Origin: Paraspadella gotoi
Lineage: Eukaryota > Chaetognatha
Direction of reading: 5' to 3'
Assembly (NCBI GenBank): GCA_051294375.1
Contig: CM119264.1
Span: forward strand, 3,876,247 to 3,940,246
Length of the DNA: 64,000 nt
Both the position numbers and the translations under genes were made by a program. This document shows positions 1 through 11,108 of the stretch, in pieces (position 1 is the stretch's first letter; every line of letters begins with the position of its first letter). The notes beneath the pieces are model-generated. The model did no database searches and was not told where the DNA came from. It saw only the letters and a list, made by a program, of their open reading frames with translations.

Positions 1-243
1 GAAGTAGTATGGAAGTGGTAAGTGGACAAGGAAGCGGCCGTGGGATGAGGAGAGGGTGTGACAGTAGCGAGAGAAAAGAAAGACGAGTCTCTCGGCAAAA
101 GTGAAAAATTAAACGCGGGAAATTCGCTCAACTCAGAATCAGATAAATTTCTCTCGTCCGTAAATAAGCCAGAGAAGGCTCTCCCCTTGGGCGTTGAATG
201 CAATGTCCGGCCAAAGCTCTCTGTCTCTGTCTGTATATATATA

Positions 244-252
<9 letters not shown>

Positions 253-290
<38 letters not shown>
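253..290. repeat. (CT)n microsatellite
   Basis: Dinucleotide CT tract, first of more than thirty in the window. The rest of 1-776 is AT-rich and shows no convincing coding frame. Confidence 0.9.
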
Positions 291-291
<1 letters not shown>

Positions 292-776
292 GGACTTAAA
301 AATATACAATACCTAAAGATGGAGCAGTGAAAACGTAGAACAGTGGGGAATGTAATCTATGTAATATTATCTCAAAACCAACAATCGTGAATTGTTTATC
401 TCTCGCGCCGATAAATGGATAATGATAATCTATAGTTGTCATCGCCATTACTTCTGGTAAGCCATATGAGTTTTCATATCAAACCGTCGAAACTTTTTCG
501 GCGAAAAAAGAGTTGTTAACGTCTTCTCTCAGTGACCATTGACGCCTGCCGGGTGAGTTAAATAAATCGGCGAAAAGAGGTAAGTCTTCAGACTTAAATG
601 CGTTCTAATGAATTTGTCCTATCCTTATCCGTCGATAATCTTTAAACTTTCTCAAGTCTTTATAATCTTTATATTGTTTATAATCTTTATAATCTTTAGC
701 TTATAATCTCTGTTCCTCGACGAAACGTCAAATAGCATAAAAGATCTAATTAAGAAATTTAAGGAATTTGTCGGAT

Positions 777-1003
777 TTAACCTTCGCAAGTTTTGACGAG
801 GGCTTTACAATCGCCGTTGCAGAGATCCTTGTTGCCCTTTGCTTTCCCTTTCTCGTTAGTGATGTCCTTGCATTGGCAAGCGACCAACTGCAGAGAAATA
901 ATCACAAAGATTTTAAAGCGAATGACATTAACTACGGTAGAAGTTGTGGGATGAAAGGTCTGGAGGACTATGGACAACGATCCACGAATTTTTCGTTCTT
1001 TTT

Positions 1004-1081
<78 letters not shown>

Positions 1082-2630
1082 TTCTGACTCACAGCTTCTG
1101 TTTAAAAGCTGACATATATTATTCACGTTGTACAAAGTAAAATATTATCATTGCGCATAAAAAATTATTTCCCTTTTCAAACGTCGCCATAAAGTCGAAA
1201 ATAAATTGGTTTAAAATTAATCTAAAGTATTAAAAACCACCTCCGATTAGCCAAACACTTATAAATTCTTAAGCGATCATAATTTTTTTATTTCCGCGAC
1301 AGTTTCTCCTTCATATTTAAATACAGGGCTTCGTTAACAACATAAATCCCGCTCTCTACCTTACCCTTCCTCAACCTTATCTTCGTATTTCGGGTTCGAA
1401 TTCCAGATTTTTCCAATCGGTCCGCCCAATTTCATTCCGTAGGTTTTCCCGCGTCGCTTGGCGACCCCCTTCACGTAGCACTGCTCGCCGTTGTCCTTGC
1501 TTGATTGATTGATTGGGGTCATTAGATGGGCTCATCGTTTAATACGTTAATGAATTTGACCGATAGTGCTTCCGTAACGCGACCTGCACCCGACGACGGT
1601 CATAATCTTTTTGTGAATCTTGTTGAATCCTCGGATGGAGACGCAATGCTTGTACTCGCGGTGGCAAAAGACTTGCTTGCAATGCTTCTTCGGGTGGGAG
1701 GAACCGGCGTAGAGGCAAAGCTTGTCGCCGATCTTCTCGCTCTGGGGTCGAGGAGGGAAGGCCAAAGTCTCGTTACGGAAAATCCCTGGTTCGACGGACG
1801 GTTATTCGATTCACTAATCGTTGTCCTAAGAACTTTGTAGTGAAAAACTATTGAGTCAATAATTAACCCTCAATAAAAAATTTAAATGAACATAAATTGA
1901 CGAAGGATCCAAAAACACAGAAAATTGTATCAACCGAAGGATGATTAATAGATGAACAAATTGCAGATGATAAACGCATCGAATAAATGACATAAAATGC
2001 CCCGAAGTACGAGTGTTAAAAACTTTCAGATTGAGCGCAAGAGAAGACCAAAGAAGCAATGACTCGTTGGCAACCAAACATCAGGCACCATCAGGAACCA
2101 AGTTCATTAAACCTCTTCCCGGACTTAGATTCTATCCTGACCCACTGACCCCACTATCCTCCTTATAAACTAGAGTCCAGAGGGGGGTCCACCTTTTTCG
2201 AGGTCTTGTTGTACCAAATGTCCCTCCCGAAGACGAGCTGCACCGGATCCTCTCCGCCCCAACATTTTTGCAGAGCGAACATGTCGAAGGTCCTGAGATC
2301 TTCCTTGATCCATTTTTGCGTCTGCTTTTTAGCGTTGAACTCTTCCGGGTTGAAATCTCCCGTCTTTTGTTTCTTCGCTCTCTCCATCATCCGCTCAAAG
2401 TGTTCCTCTTCATGGTTTCGAGTTGGCGTTGGAGTGCAGGACGAGTAGTTCGACGCCGGCGCCGATGCATCCGCCGCTTCCGCCGCTTCCGCCGCCGCCT
2501 CCCAAGCTGCTTCCTCCTCCGCCAACTCCATCGTCTCTTTCTCTGTTAGCGCCGCCGCCGCCGCCGTCGCCGCCGCAGCAGCAGCAGCAGCGACCCAAGC
2601 TAAAAAATATCGCCGTCCGATGAAGTTCAT
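777..2630 (-). CDS. Candidate secreted cysteine-containing protein, four exons (unrecognised family)
   Basis: I do not recognise the family. Proposed exons are 2630-2193, 1741-1584, 1499-1376 and 887-777, with phases that join without a stop (about 276 aa). Exon 1 starts at an ATG (MNFIGRR) followed by a hydrophobic, Ala-rich stretch coded by a GCN repeat. It could act as a signal peptide. Acid/Lys-rich sequence follows, then a segment ending GRDIWYNKTSKK. Exon 2 carries KLCLYAG, KKHCKQVFC and KHC; exon 3 has GEQCYVKG and KIWNSNPKY; exon 4 has ACQCKD, LCNGDCK and KTCEG before TAA at 779-777. The acceptors of exons 2 and 4 (CCCCAG, TTTCTCTGCAG) are good. Alternatively exon 3 ends at the in-frame TAA at 1363-1361, or exon 1 ends at its own TAA at 2165-2163. 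The spaced cysteines suggest a disulfide-bonded extracellular peptide. Function unknown; the joins are inferred. Confidence 0.45.
1009..1079. repeat. (CT)35 microsatellite
   Basis: Nearly uninterrupted CT tract of about 70 bp. It lies in the proposed intron between the last two exons of the candidate cysteine-protein gene. Confidence 0.95.
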
Positions 2631-2875
2631 CTTTTGTTTCTCTCTTTTTTTCTCTCTAACCCTGATACTCGTCGGTTTTTTTGTAACCGAGTCTCGGTAA
2701 TACAAAAGTCTAACGCGAAAATTTAAAGTTAAAACAAAACTTATAAAAAAAGATGATGTTGATGATGATGATGATGGACGACATAAATAAGTAGTACGTC
2801 GTCTTTTAGTTGAAGTTCACTCACGTGTACTCGCTACATGCGATGACTCTCAAAGAATAGTTCATTATATTTTTA

Positions 2876-3253
2876 GTTGAGCCGCGAGTACTCGCGGAGC
2901 AACTCAATAAGTCACTTCTGGGTCGGTCAGTCAATCGATCGGTTGGTCGATCAGTCTGTTATCTATCCCACTTATATTTCAAAAAGTCATAAATATTTTT
3001 TAACTTTCCCTTGGTTGCTCTTTTATTATTTTTGATAAGACAGGAATGATATTTAATTTAAGTGACTGCTAGCGACTCCTAGCGCTACCTTTTGTTTTAA
3101 ATAAAATTGTAAAAAGAATAAAATACAGAATTCCCATGCAGTGCGTATCAAATTCTCAATTCCTCATTGGCCCTTCCACTGCTTGACTAGTCACAATATA
3201 TTTAAAATTACCTAAAAAAAAAAAATAAGATAAGAAAGTCACTGTGGTGAAAC
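2876..3253 (+). repeat. Hairpin-headed dispersed repeat, copy 1
   Basis: The head is a palindrome: AGTTGAGCCGCGAG followed at once by TACTCGCGGAGCAACT. Then come GGTCGGTCAGTC-type short repeats and a conserved body with GACTGCTAGCG and TGCAGTGCGTATC. The tail GTCACTGTGGTGAAAC is a mutated form of the GTCACTGCGGCGCAAC tail of other copies. Other copies are near 7.8, 10.3, 20.5 (reverse), 30.0 and 40.2 kb. No coding capacity; it looks like a non-autonomous element. Confidence 0.65.
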
Positions 3254-3388
3254 AGATTGGAATCACTGTTCTTGTTTATTTCCTTTGAAATTCATGTGTA
3301 AACGTCTGTAGCATTAATTAAAGTTTAAAAGTTACTTAAAACAAATAATTTAACCTATAATTAATTTATCTATCGAAATTCCTCAAAC

Positions 3389-3559
3389 CTGCGGTTGACA
3401 GACGCAAACCCCCGACGCGTTGACGGGCGACGTCACCACTTCCGGTTCTAACGTCACGCCCTCGTACGCCAGCGACGACGCCACGTGGAGCAGCGCCGGA
3501 AGTAGGCGTGGCCAAGGAGTCGCGCGGCGTCGTCGCGTCGGCGAAACCGTCGTCCCCAT
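3389..3559 (-). CDS. Candidate first coding exon with signal peptide
   Basis: Reading leftward from an ATG at 3559, 57 codons stay open to a donor CAG|GTTTGAG at 3389 (phase 0). The product begins MGTTVSPTRRRR, continues with the hydrophobic PRLLPALLHVASSLAYEG (signal-like), then an acidic/Ser segment and VCVCQPQ. The interval is CpG-rich, unlike its flanks. It lies 760 bp upstream of the candidate cysteine-protein gene on the same strand and could be its true 5' exon or belong to a separate gene. The family is not recognised. Confidence 0.35.
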
Positions 3560-3599
3560 CTTCTGGATTATTTAATGTGGATCGAAAAAGTCTTCAAAG

Positions 3600-5543
3600 G
3601 AGAAGATTCGACTTCATAATGTTGTTGTTGTTGTTGTTATTGTAATTGTGATGTTGGGGGTGTTGGGGAAAGAAAGTCAAAAACTGAGAAGAGAAGATCT
3701 TTGTTTTTAAACAAAACAGCGACTAAATTGTTTTCTTTGCACGAAACAAGTTTTGTTTACAAGATCTCTTTGTTCTTGAATCCTTGTCTTCTGCTCCGAT
3801 TTGTTCTTTTCGACTTTCCTAAAACCGAAAATAATATTTTTCCCCAAAATGTATTTACGTCGACTCAAATATTTGTTTACGAAAATTGTTTTTTTTCCCT
3901 CAAGCGAGCGATTAGTCTTTCGCCTTTTTAAAAAGAGAAAAGTCGCGTCGTGATTTAAAACCGAACGAGAGAAAGAGAAAGAGAAAACAGAAAACAGAAA
4001 AGCTCTCGTTTTGTTTATTCGTGTTTTTTTTGGTTTTATTTATTTTGTTGACATCGTATCTCACGCGTCCTGTGATTTCTTCTGCAGCGATGACGTGACT
4101 TGCATCAAAGGCAACTGGGACGTTGAGAACGCGAGTTCTCGCGACGCCCAGAGTAATTCTCGAACGGTGATTGGTCGTATAAAGGGCGCCGAAGACGATG
4201 ATTGGTCGGGGGACTAGATCCTAGAAAATTTTCACGCGCGCACCATGAGCGAAAGTGGGATGTCTTAAATCGCACTGTCGAAAGAAGCACAGTGGATTAG
4301 GAGAAGGAGGGGGGATTTAGATACGGCACAATGAATCAAGGGTTCAGGGAGGAAGTGAAAGCAGAAGTTGAATAACGATCCTGTTTTTTTTTTTAAGAAT
4401 AAAATTAATAGCGAAATGATTTATAATTTTGTACTTATATGTCATGAGAAAATTTAATTTTTTTTCGGCAGTTCAAATTTTTTTCAAACATACATTCAAC
4501 ATGACATAATCAATTAGACTAAATGACAAAAGGAAAATTATGAGAGAAATAAAGAAAGAATATGAAATATAAACTTTTTGTTTTATACAGACAATAAAAT
4601 TTAAACAATTGATTCCAACTTATAAATGAATTGGTTAATTTGAATTTAAGTGATTAATTCCGACTGTGTGATTGATTTGATTAATTTATTCCTTGACTTA
4701 TTATTTTGGGAGAATTCCTAAACTGATTGAATCCATTAATAAAAAGAAAGTCAAATTTTGAAATCTTAAACTTATAACTTGGAAGAGTTAGAGGGAACAA
4801 TTTGTCCGCTTGGTTTCTTGACCAGTGAAGAAGCGATTATAGGTAAGTTCAATTGATGAGTTTTTTTGCGAACTGAATAAAGCGGAGGTAAAGAGAGACC
4901 GTAAGAGCTGGACCGATGGAGTATAGGTGCAGGATGTGGACACAAAGGAGCAAAGGAGGATAGATATTTCTCAAGCAGAGGCACGAGAGAACAAAGGAAT
5001 TCGTGCCACATTTCAGATTAGCCACGCCCCCTCCTCCTCTTCCTCCTTTATCCTCATTTATCTGACATTAGTAATCGTTAAACTGATGACATTTTTTTTC
5101 TTCTCTGACATTTAAACTTCATTATGACGCGTGGAGCAAAGGGACGAAAGCTTCATCGTTCCTCGCGGTTGTCGTCGTTGTTGTTGTCGTCGTTGTTTCT
5201 GTCGTTGTTGTTGTTGTCGACTTCGTCATCGTTTTTGTTGTTTTTGCTGCCAAACCTAATTATCGAGATATTTTGTTTTTGTTTCTGTTTTTATTAATTC
5301 GGTTTCAACGGTTTTTGTTGTTTTTTTTTGTTGTTCTGTTTTTGTTGTCTAACCCCAGAAACTATGGCGCAGTCTCGAGGGATAGATGGCAGCACATCAC
5401 TTAAGTGTTGTTTTCTTTTGTTTTGCTTCTGGTTTGTTTGGTTTTTAAATTGTTTTCCCCTATTGTTTCTTCTTTCAAGGAAAAGCAATTACAGGGTCAC
5501 AGCTCCGCGTTTTACGAAGTTGAATGAGAGAGAGAGAGAGAGA
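3600..5543. other. Intergenic, no supported gene
   Basis: AT-rich DNA with short purine tracts. One open stretch on + after a good acceptor (TTTCTTCTGCAG ending near 4088) runs to a TAG at 4215-4217. It overlaps a TATAAAG at 4178-4184 preceded by ATTGG, so the same bases could be promoter instead; neither reading is secure. 5160-5240 is a GTC/GTT-rich tract. Confidence 0.4.
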
Positions 5544-5568
5544 NNNNNNNNNNNNNNNNNNNNNNNNN
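5544..5568. other. Assembly gap (25 N)
   Basis: Run of 25 N inside a (GA)n tract. The assembly broke at a microsatellite. Confidence 1.
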
Positions 5569-5570
5569 CG

Positions 5571-5607
<37 letters not shown>

Positions 5608-5721
5608 AGAGAAGGAGAGAAGAGAGAGAGAGAGAGACGAGTCATTAGAAGGAGAAATAAGAAAAATTGAGTATTCTTCGTGTCAAACTCATAATGGTAT
5701 CGTTTCCACTTCCGTGCGAAG

Positions 5722-6243
5722 GTCCCCGCCGGACGTTGCCGACGCGCGGAGCAGACGAACGCCGAACTCCTCCACCGCCGACACCGCCGACCCAAAGGAC
5801 TACTCCGCTGACGCCGATGACGTAGACGAAGTCTTTGCCGCCAAATCGACTTCGGTTAGCCAGTTGCTTAAACACAACACATCTGCCGACCAGTCGTTTT
5901 TGCCGCGTAAAGTACGACTAAGTTTTATAAAAAATAAGAAATGAAAATATGTTACAAATGTACGCATATATATCGTTTTCTTTCTTTCTATCCTTGTTGC
6001 CATTCTCTCGTCTCATTCAATTTTCCCCCTCTCCCCCTCTTCTCTTCTTTCCCTTCATCCTCTCCCCTCCTCTTCACTTCTTCCTCTCAACCCCTCCGCC
6101 CCCCCTCCGCCCGCCCCTCATTCCGCCGTAAAATTCCACTCATAAAATTCTGTTCGAATTCAGAAGGAGAATTCGAAAGCAACGAATGTAATTTTGGTTA
6201 CGCGATACAGTTGCTATCCTCTTTCTCCTCCTCTTCTCTCTCT

Positions 6244-6280
<37 letters not shown>

Positions 6281-6682
6281 CAGCCTCGATGTTTCTCTGA
6301 CGTTGTGGCGTTAGTCTCTCCCGGCTATTCTCTCTCATCTTCTCTCTCTCTTCCGCACTCCTATTCTATCGGACGTAAGAGTCTGGAATAAAAATTCAGA
6401 CTCGGAAATTTTTTTAACCTCCTCCTCCTCCTGCTCCTCTTCTTCCTCCTCTTCCTCCTCTTTCTCTTTTTCCCTTCTCTCTTCCTCTTCTTTTTCTCCT
6501 CTATTACATCTATGGGCGTCATCAGAATACTCATGGGAGAGACGCGTGTCTCGGGAGCTAGAGAGTGAGACGGAGTGAAGGTAAAGAAGGAGAGTGAGAT
6601 AGAGAGAGAGAGAGAGGGAGAGAGAGGAGAGAGAGAGAGAGAGAGAGAGAGGGAAGAGAGAGAGAAAGAGAAGAGAGAGAGA

Positions 6683-6722
<40 letters not shown>

Positions 6723-7064
6723 CGCGGCGTGGATGAATTAAGGTAAACGCGAATTTATGGAGAATATAAAAAGTAAAGCTCTCTCTCTCCTCTTCTCTCG
6801 CTCTCTCACTCTCTCAACAGTCGTTTGAGGTGCGTCGGTAACGGGAGTTCTCTGGGAGTAAGGGAGCTTGGTCAGGAAAAAATGATCGTAAAAATTGAGG
6901 CGAAAATAGGAAAAAAAGGGATAAAAGCTTGAGTGGAGATGGATATGAAAGAGAGAAAGAAGGAAGAAAGACATAGACATGAAAAGAAAAAAGAAAGAAA
7001 GAAAGAAGAAGGAAAAGACAGAACAGAAAAAAATAAACACAGAGAAAAGAAATCAAAGACGGGA

Positions 7065-7128
<64 letters not shown>

Positions 7129-7434
7129 AAAAGAAGAAAGAAAGAAAGATAGATAGCTCAAATTAATTATCGAAAAGTTTGGCAAAAATAAGAACAAGAA
7201 CCATAATGAAAAAACTTTACTAAAAAAATGACTGGAGTGGGTGTAGAATTTAAACCTCCGAGGAATTACTGAACGATTCGTATAAAAATTTTAACTCACT
7301 CGAGATATTTGTTATATTTATTAGAATCGTTATTTGTCCAAGCGAACTCGACAGGATGCAGCGACGCGGCGGACGCAGCCAGCGCCGATTTTGCTGCAAC
7401 CGGCGAGACTCGTCTCACCAAACAGCGTTTTCAG
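5722..7434 (+). CDS. Candidate two-exon fragment of an unrecognised gene
   Basis: Exon 5722-5906 reads in one frame: PDVADARSRRTPNSS, DPKDYSADADDVDEVFAAKS, SQLLKHNTSADQSFLP, ending in phase 1 at a GTAAAG donor. A second exon at 7325-7434 follows a TTTATTAG acceptor with a two-base lead, matching the phase. It reads SLFVQANSTGCSDAADAASA, then TGETRLTKQRFQ, and ends at a strong GTAAGT donor (phase 0). If the first donor is not used, the frame stops 39 bases later after a basic tail (KVRLSFIKNKK). Codon use is GC-rich, unlike the flanks. No domain is recognised. Being on the same strand, it might be 5' sequence of the peroxidase gene 6 kb downstream, but I see nothing that proves it. The second copy at 8.4-10.0 kb carries frame-breaking indels. 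Confidence 0.4.
6220..6718. repeat. (CT)n and (GA)n microsatellite block
   Basis: CT tract near 6230-6290, CCT/CTT-rich pyrimidine DNA at 6418-6510, and GA tracts at 6600-6718. The same layout recurs at 8845-9262 in copy B. Confidence 0.9.
7058..7152. repeat. (GAAA)n microsatellite, copy A
   Basis: Tetranucleotide GAAA array. The copy-B equivalent at 9614-9710 is longer. Confidence 0.9.
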
Positions 7435-7486
7435 GTAAGTTAATGGGAGGTGAGAGAGTCTTAAGAAGGAAGTTCCTTCTCACTCC

Positions 7487-7492
<6 letters not shown>

Positions 7493-7575
<83 letters not shown>
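7493..7575. repeat. (CT)n microsatellite, copy A
   Basis: CT tract about 55 bp downstream of the candidate exon donor at 7435. The copy-B equivalent is 10051-10132. Confidence 0.9.
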
Positions 7576-7779
7576 CACGGGCGAGACATTCCCCTGGCAA
7601 ATGGTAGAGCTTTTCATTCCCTCCTGAATTAAATGAAAAAAAAACACCTAGTATTTCATTTATTTTCCAATTATTTATCAATTAGCATTTAACATTTTTT
7701 ATCTCCTTTGAATATCAACTCGTGGTTTAATCCGTCCTTCCTCTCCAACAGTCGTTTTATCCCTTTCAACATCCATGCG

Positions 7780-8018
7780 TTTTTTATCCTATGAGTCACT
7801 TTTCGGTCGGTCTGTCAGTCGCTCGGTCGGTATGTTTATCGTCGGTCTGTCCATCTTACATTAAAAATACTCATAACATAGTTTGTTGCTCTTGTTAAGA
7901 ATAAAAATACTTCAAATTGAGCAACTGCTAGCGGCGCCGCTTCAGAAAATCCTAAAACTATAAAGAACAAAAGACGGATTTCCAATGCATGGGCTCAGAA
8001 AGTCACTGCGGCGCAATA
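7780..8018 (+). repeat. Hairpin-headed dispersed repeat, copy 2 (head lost)
   Basis: Carries the GGTCGGTCTGTCAGTC repeats, GCAACTGCTAGCGGCG, and the tail AGTCACTGCGGCGCAAT. The palindromic head is missing or degraded. Confidence 0.6.
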
Positions 8019-8384
8019 CATTTGATGAACCGATCTGTTTTTTCTGCATCCTACTTCTTTTTGTCTTTCCTTGCCTATCTAATTTTCTTTTCTTTTTTTT
8101 TTACATCCCACTTGTCTTTGATTTTCATTGCTTATCTATTTTCTTTCTTTTCTTTTTCGCACTCACTTTTTTACCCTTATCTTATTTTTCTAATTTTTTC
8201 TTTCCTATTTTCTCCTTTATTTCTACATCATCTCGTCTCACTTTATTTTTCTTTTCTTTCTCCACTCTTTTTCTTCATTTTCTCACCTTCTTCTTTCTCA
8301 CCTTTCTTCACTTTTCACCTTTCTTTACTTCATCCCTAGATCATCTTAACTGCACCTCCGATCACTCACCTTTCTGTTGACGGA

Positions 8385-8845
8385 CGCCGACTCCTCCACC
8401 GCCGACACCGCCGACCCAAAGGACTACTCCGCTGACGCCGATGACGTAGACGAAGTCTTTGCCGCCAAATCGACTTCGGGTTGCAGTTGCTAAACACAAC
8501 ACATCTGCCGACCAGTCGTTTTTGCCGCGTAAAGTACGACTAAGTTTTATAAAAATAAGAAATGAAAATATGTTAAAATGTACGCATATATATCGTTTCT
8601 TTCTTTCTATCCTTGTTGCCATTCTCTCGTTCAGTTCAATTTTCCCCCTCTCCCCTCTTCTCTTCTTTTCCCTTCATCCTCTCCCCCTCCTCTTCACTTC
8701 TTCCTCTCAACCCCTCCGCCCCTCGCCCCCCCCTCCGCCCCCCTCATTCCGCCGTAAAAAATTCCACTCATAAAATTCTGTTCGAATTCAGAAGGAGAAT
8801 TCGAAAGCACGAATGTAATTTGGTTACGCGATCAGTTGCTATCTC

Positions 8846-8890
<45 letters not shown>

Positions 8891-8891
8891 A

Positions 8892-8940
<49 letters not shown>

Positions 8941-9217
8941 TCTCCCCGCACGTCTTATCTATCGGACGTAAGAGTCTGAAAAAAATTCAGACTCGGAAAT
9001 TTTTTTAACCTCCTCCTCCTCCTGCTCCTCTTCTTCCTCCTCTTCCTCCTCTTTCTTCTTCTTTCCCTTCTTCTTCTTCCTCTTCTTTTCTCTCTCTTAT
9101 TCATCTATGGGCGTCATCAGAATACTCATGGGAGAGACGCGTGTCTCGGGAGCTAGAGAGTGAGACGGAGTGAAGGTAAAGAAGGAGAGTGAGATAGAGA
9201 GAGAGAGAGAGGGAGAG

Positions 9218-9267
<50 letters not shown>

Positions 9268-9532
9268 CGCGGCGTGGATGAATTAAGGTAAACGCGAATT
9301 TATGGAGAATATAAAAAGTAAAGCTCTCTCTCACTCTCTCTCTCTCGCTCTCTCACTCTCTCAACAGTCGTTATGAGGTGCGTCGGTAACGGGAGTTCCT
9401 CTGGGAGCTAAGGGAGCTTGGTCAGGAAAAAAATGATCGTAAAAATTGAGGCGAAAATAGGAAAAAAAGGGATAAAAGCTTGAGTGGAGATGGATATGAA
9501 AGAGAGAAAGAAGGATAGAAAGACATAGACAT

Positions 9533-9563
<31 letters not shown>

Positions 9564-9616
9564 AGGAAAGACAGAGACAGAAAAAAATAAACACAGAGAA
9601 AAGAATCAAAGAGGGA

Positions 9617-9715
<99 letters not shown>

Positions 9716-9998
9716 CTCAAATTAAATTATCGTAAAAGTTTGGCAAAAATAAGAACCAAGAACCATAATGAAAAACTTTACTAAAAAAAATGACTGGAGT
9801 GGAGTGTAGAATTTAAACCTCCGAGAGAATTACTGAAACGATTCGTATAAAAATTTTAACTCACTCGAGATATTTGTTATATTTATTAGAATCGTTATTT
9901 GTCCAAGCGAACTCGACAGGATGCAGCGACGCGGCGACGCAGCCAGCGCCGATTTTGCTGCACCGGCGAGACTCGTCTCACCAAACAGCGTTTTCAGG
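8385..9998 (+). pseudogene. Broken second copy of the candidate two-exon gene
   Basis: Equivalents of both candidate exons are present (about 8387-8531 and 9893-9998). Relative to copy A there are single-base losses, for example GCGGCGGACG becoming GCGGCGACG near 9930 and CTGCAACCGG becoming CTGCACCGG near 9960. These destroy the frame. Consensus error in a low-quality contig end is more likely than a real pseudogene. Confidence 0.5.
9614..9710. repeat. (GAAA)n microsatellite, copy B
   Basis: Long GAAA array, equivalent of the one at 7058-7152. Confidence 0.9.
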
Positions 9999-10050
9999 TA
10001 AGTTAATGGGAGGTGAGAGAGTCTTAAAGAACGAGTTCTTCTCACTCCAC

Positions 10051-10052
10051 CC

Positions 10053-10132
<80 letters not shown>
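10051..10132. repeat. (CT)n microsatellite, copy B
   Basis: CT tract equivalent to 7493-7575. Confidence 0.9.
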
Positions 10133-10134
<2 letters not shown>

Positions 10135-10334
10135 GGGCGAGACATTCCCCTGGCAAATGGTAGAGCTTTTCATTCCCTCCTGATTAATATGAAAAAAAAA
10201 ACACCTAGTATTTCATTTATTTTCCAATTATTTATCAATTAGCATTTAACATTTTTTATCTCCTTTGAATATCAACTCGTGGTTTAATCCGTCCTTCCTC
10301 TCCAACAGTCGTTTTATCCCTTTCAACATCCATG

Positions 10335-10575
10335 CGTTTTTTATCCTATGAGTCACTTTTCGGTCGGTCTGTCAGTCGCTCGGTCGGTATGTCTTATCGT
10401 CGGTCTGTCCATCTTACATTAAAAATACTCATAACAATAGTTTGTTGCTCTTTGTTAAGAATAAAAATACTCAAATTTGAGCAACTGCTAGCGCCGCTTT
10501 CAGAAAATCCTAAAACTATAAAGAACAAAAGACGGATTTCCAATGCATGGGCTCAGAAAGTCACTGCGGCGCAAT
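10335..10575 (+). repeat. Hairpin-headed dispersed repeat, copy 3
   Basis: Copy of the element at 7780-8018 carried by the tandem duplication; ends GTCACTGCGGCGCAAT. Confidence 0.6.
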
Positions 10576-11098
10576 ACATTTGATGAACCGATCTTGTTTT
10601 TCTGCATCCTACTTCTTTTTGTCTTTCCTTGCCTATCTATTTTCTTTTCTTTTTTTTTACATCCCACTTGTCTTTGATTTTCATTGCTTATCTATTTTCT
10701 TTCTTTCTTTTTTTTCGCACTCACTTTTTTTTACCTTATCTTATTTTTCTAATTTTTTCTTCCTATTTTCTCCTTTATTTCTACATCATCTCGTCTCACT
10801 TTATTTTTTCTTTTTCTTTCCTCCACTCTTTTTCTTCATTTTCTCACCTTTCTTCTTTTTCTCACCTTTCTTCACTTTCTCACCTTTCCTTTACTTCATC
10901 CCTAAGATCATCTTAACTCACCTCCGATCACTCACCTTTCTCCATCACCCTCTTTTTCTCCAGCACGTCATCGTCTTTCCCCATCCTCCTCCTCCTCCTC
11001 CTCCTCCTCCTCCTCCGGAATATTTTCCAATAAAGGCTTTTCGAACCGAGATTTCTCTCATTAGCATTTTCTGCCCAACGAATATCCCTGGAATTCTA

Positions 11099-11108
11099 NN
11101 NNNNNNNN
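11099..11108. other. Assembly gap (10 N)
   Basis: Ten N in non-repetitive sequence just beyond copy B of the 2.6-kb duplication. Confidence 1.

Larger units (their letters stand above)
5757..8379 (+). repeat. Tandem duplication of about 2.6 kb, copy A
   Basis: This interval is repeated directly at 8385-10930, in the same order and with the same microsatellites. Differences are mostly single-base indels in homopolymers and repeat-length changes. Copy A extends further on the left and copy B further on the right, as expected when two overlapping contig ends are left unmerged. Confidence 0.85.
8385..10930 (+). repeat. Tandem duplication of about 2.6 kb, copy B
   Basis: Second copy of 5757-8379. 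The junction near 8380 has no N and sits at ...CACCTTTCTGTTGACGG. Copy B runs on into new sequence (CACCTTTCTCCATCACC) where copy A stops. Confidence 0.85.

Noticed and set aside
1526-1840. 104-residue + strand open frame
   Set aside because: Antisense to the better - strand exon with a splice acceptor and cysteine-rich product.
4011-4217. Small + strand gene ending GRIKGAEDDDWSGD
   Set aside because: Only one exon with a plausible acceptor and no partner; overlaps a TATAAAG. Not enough to call.
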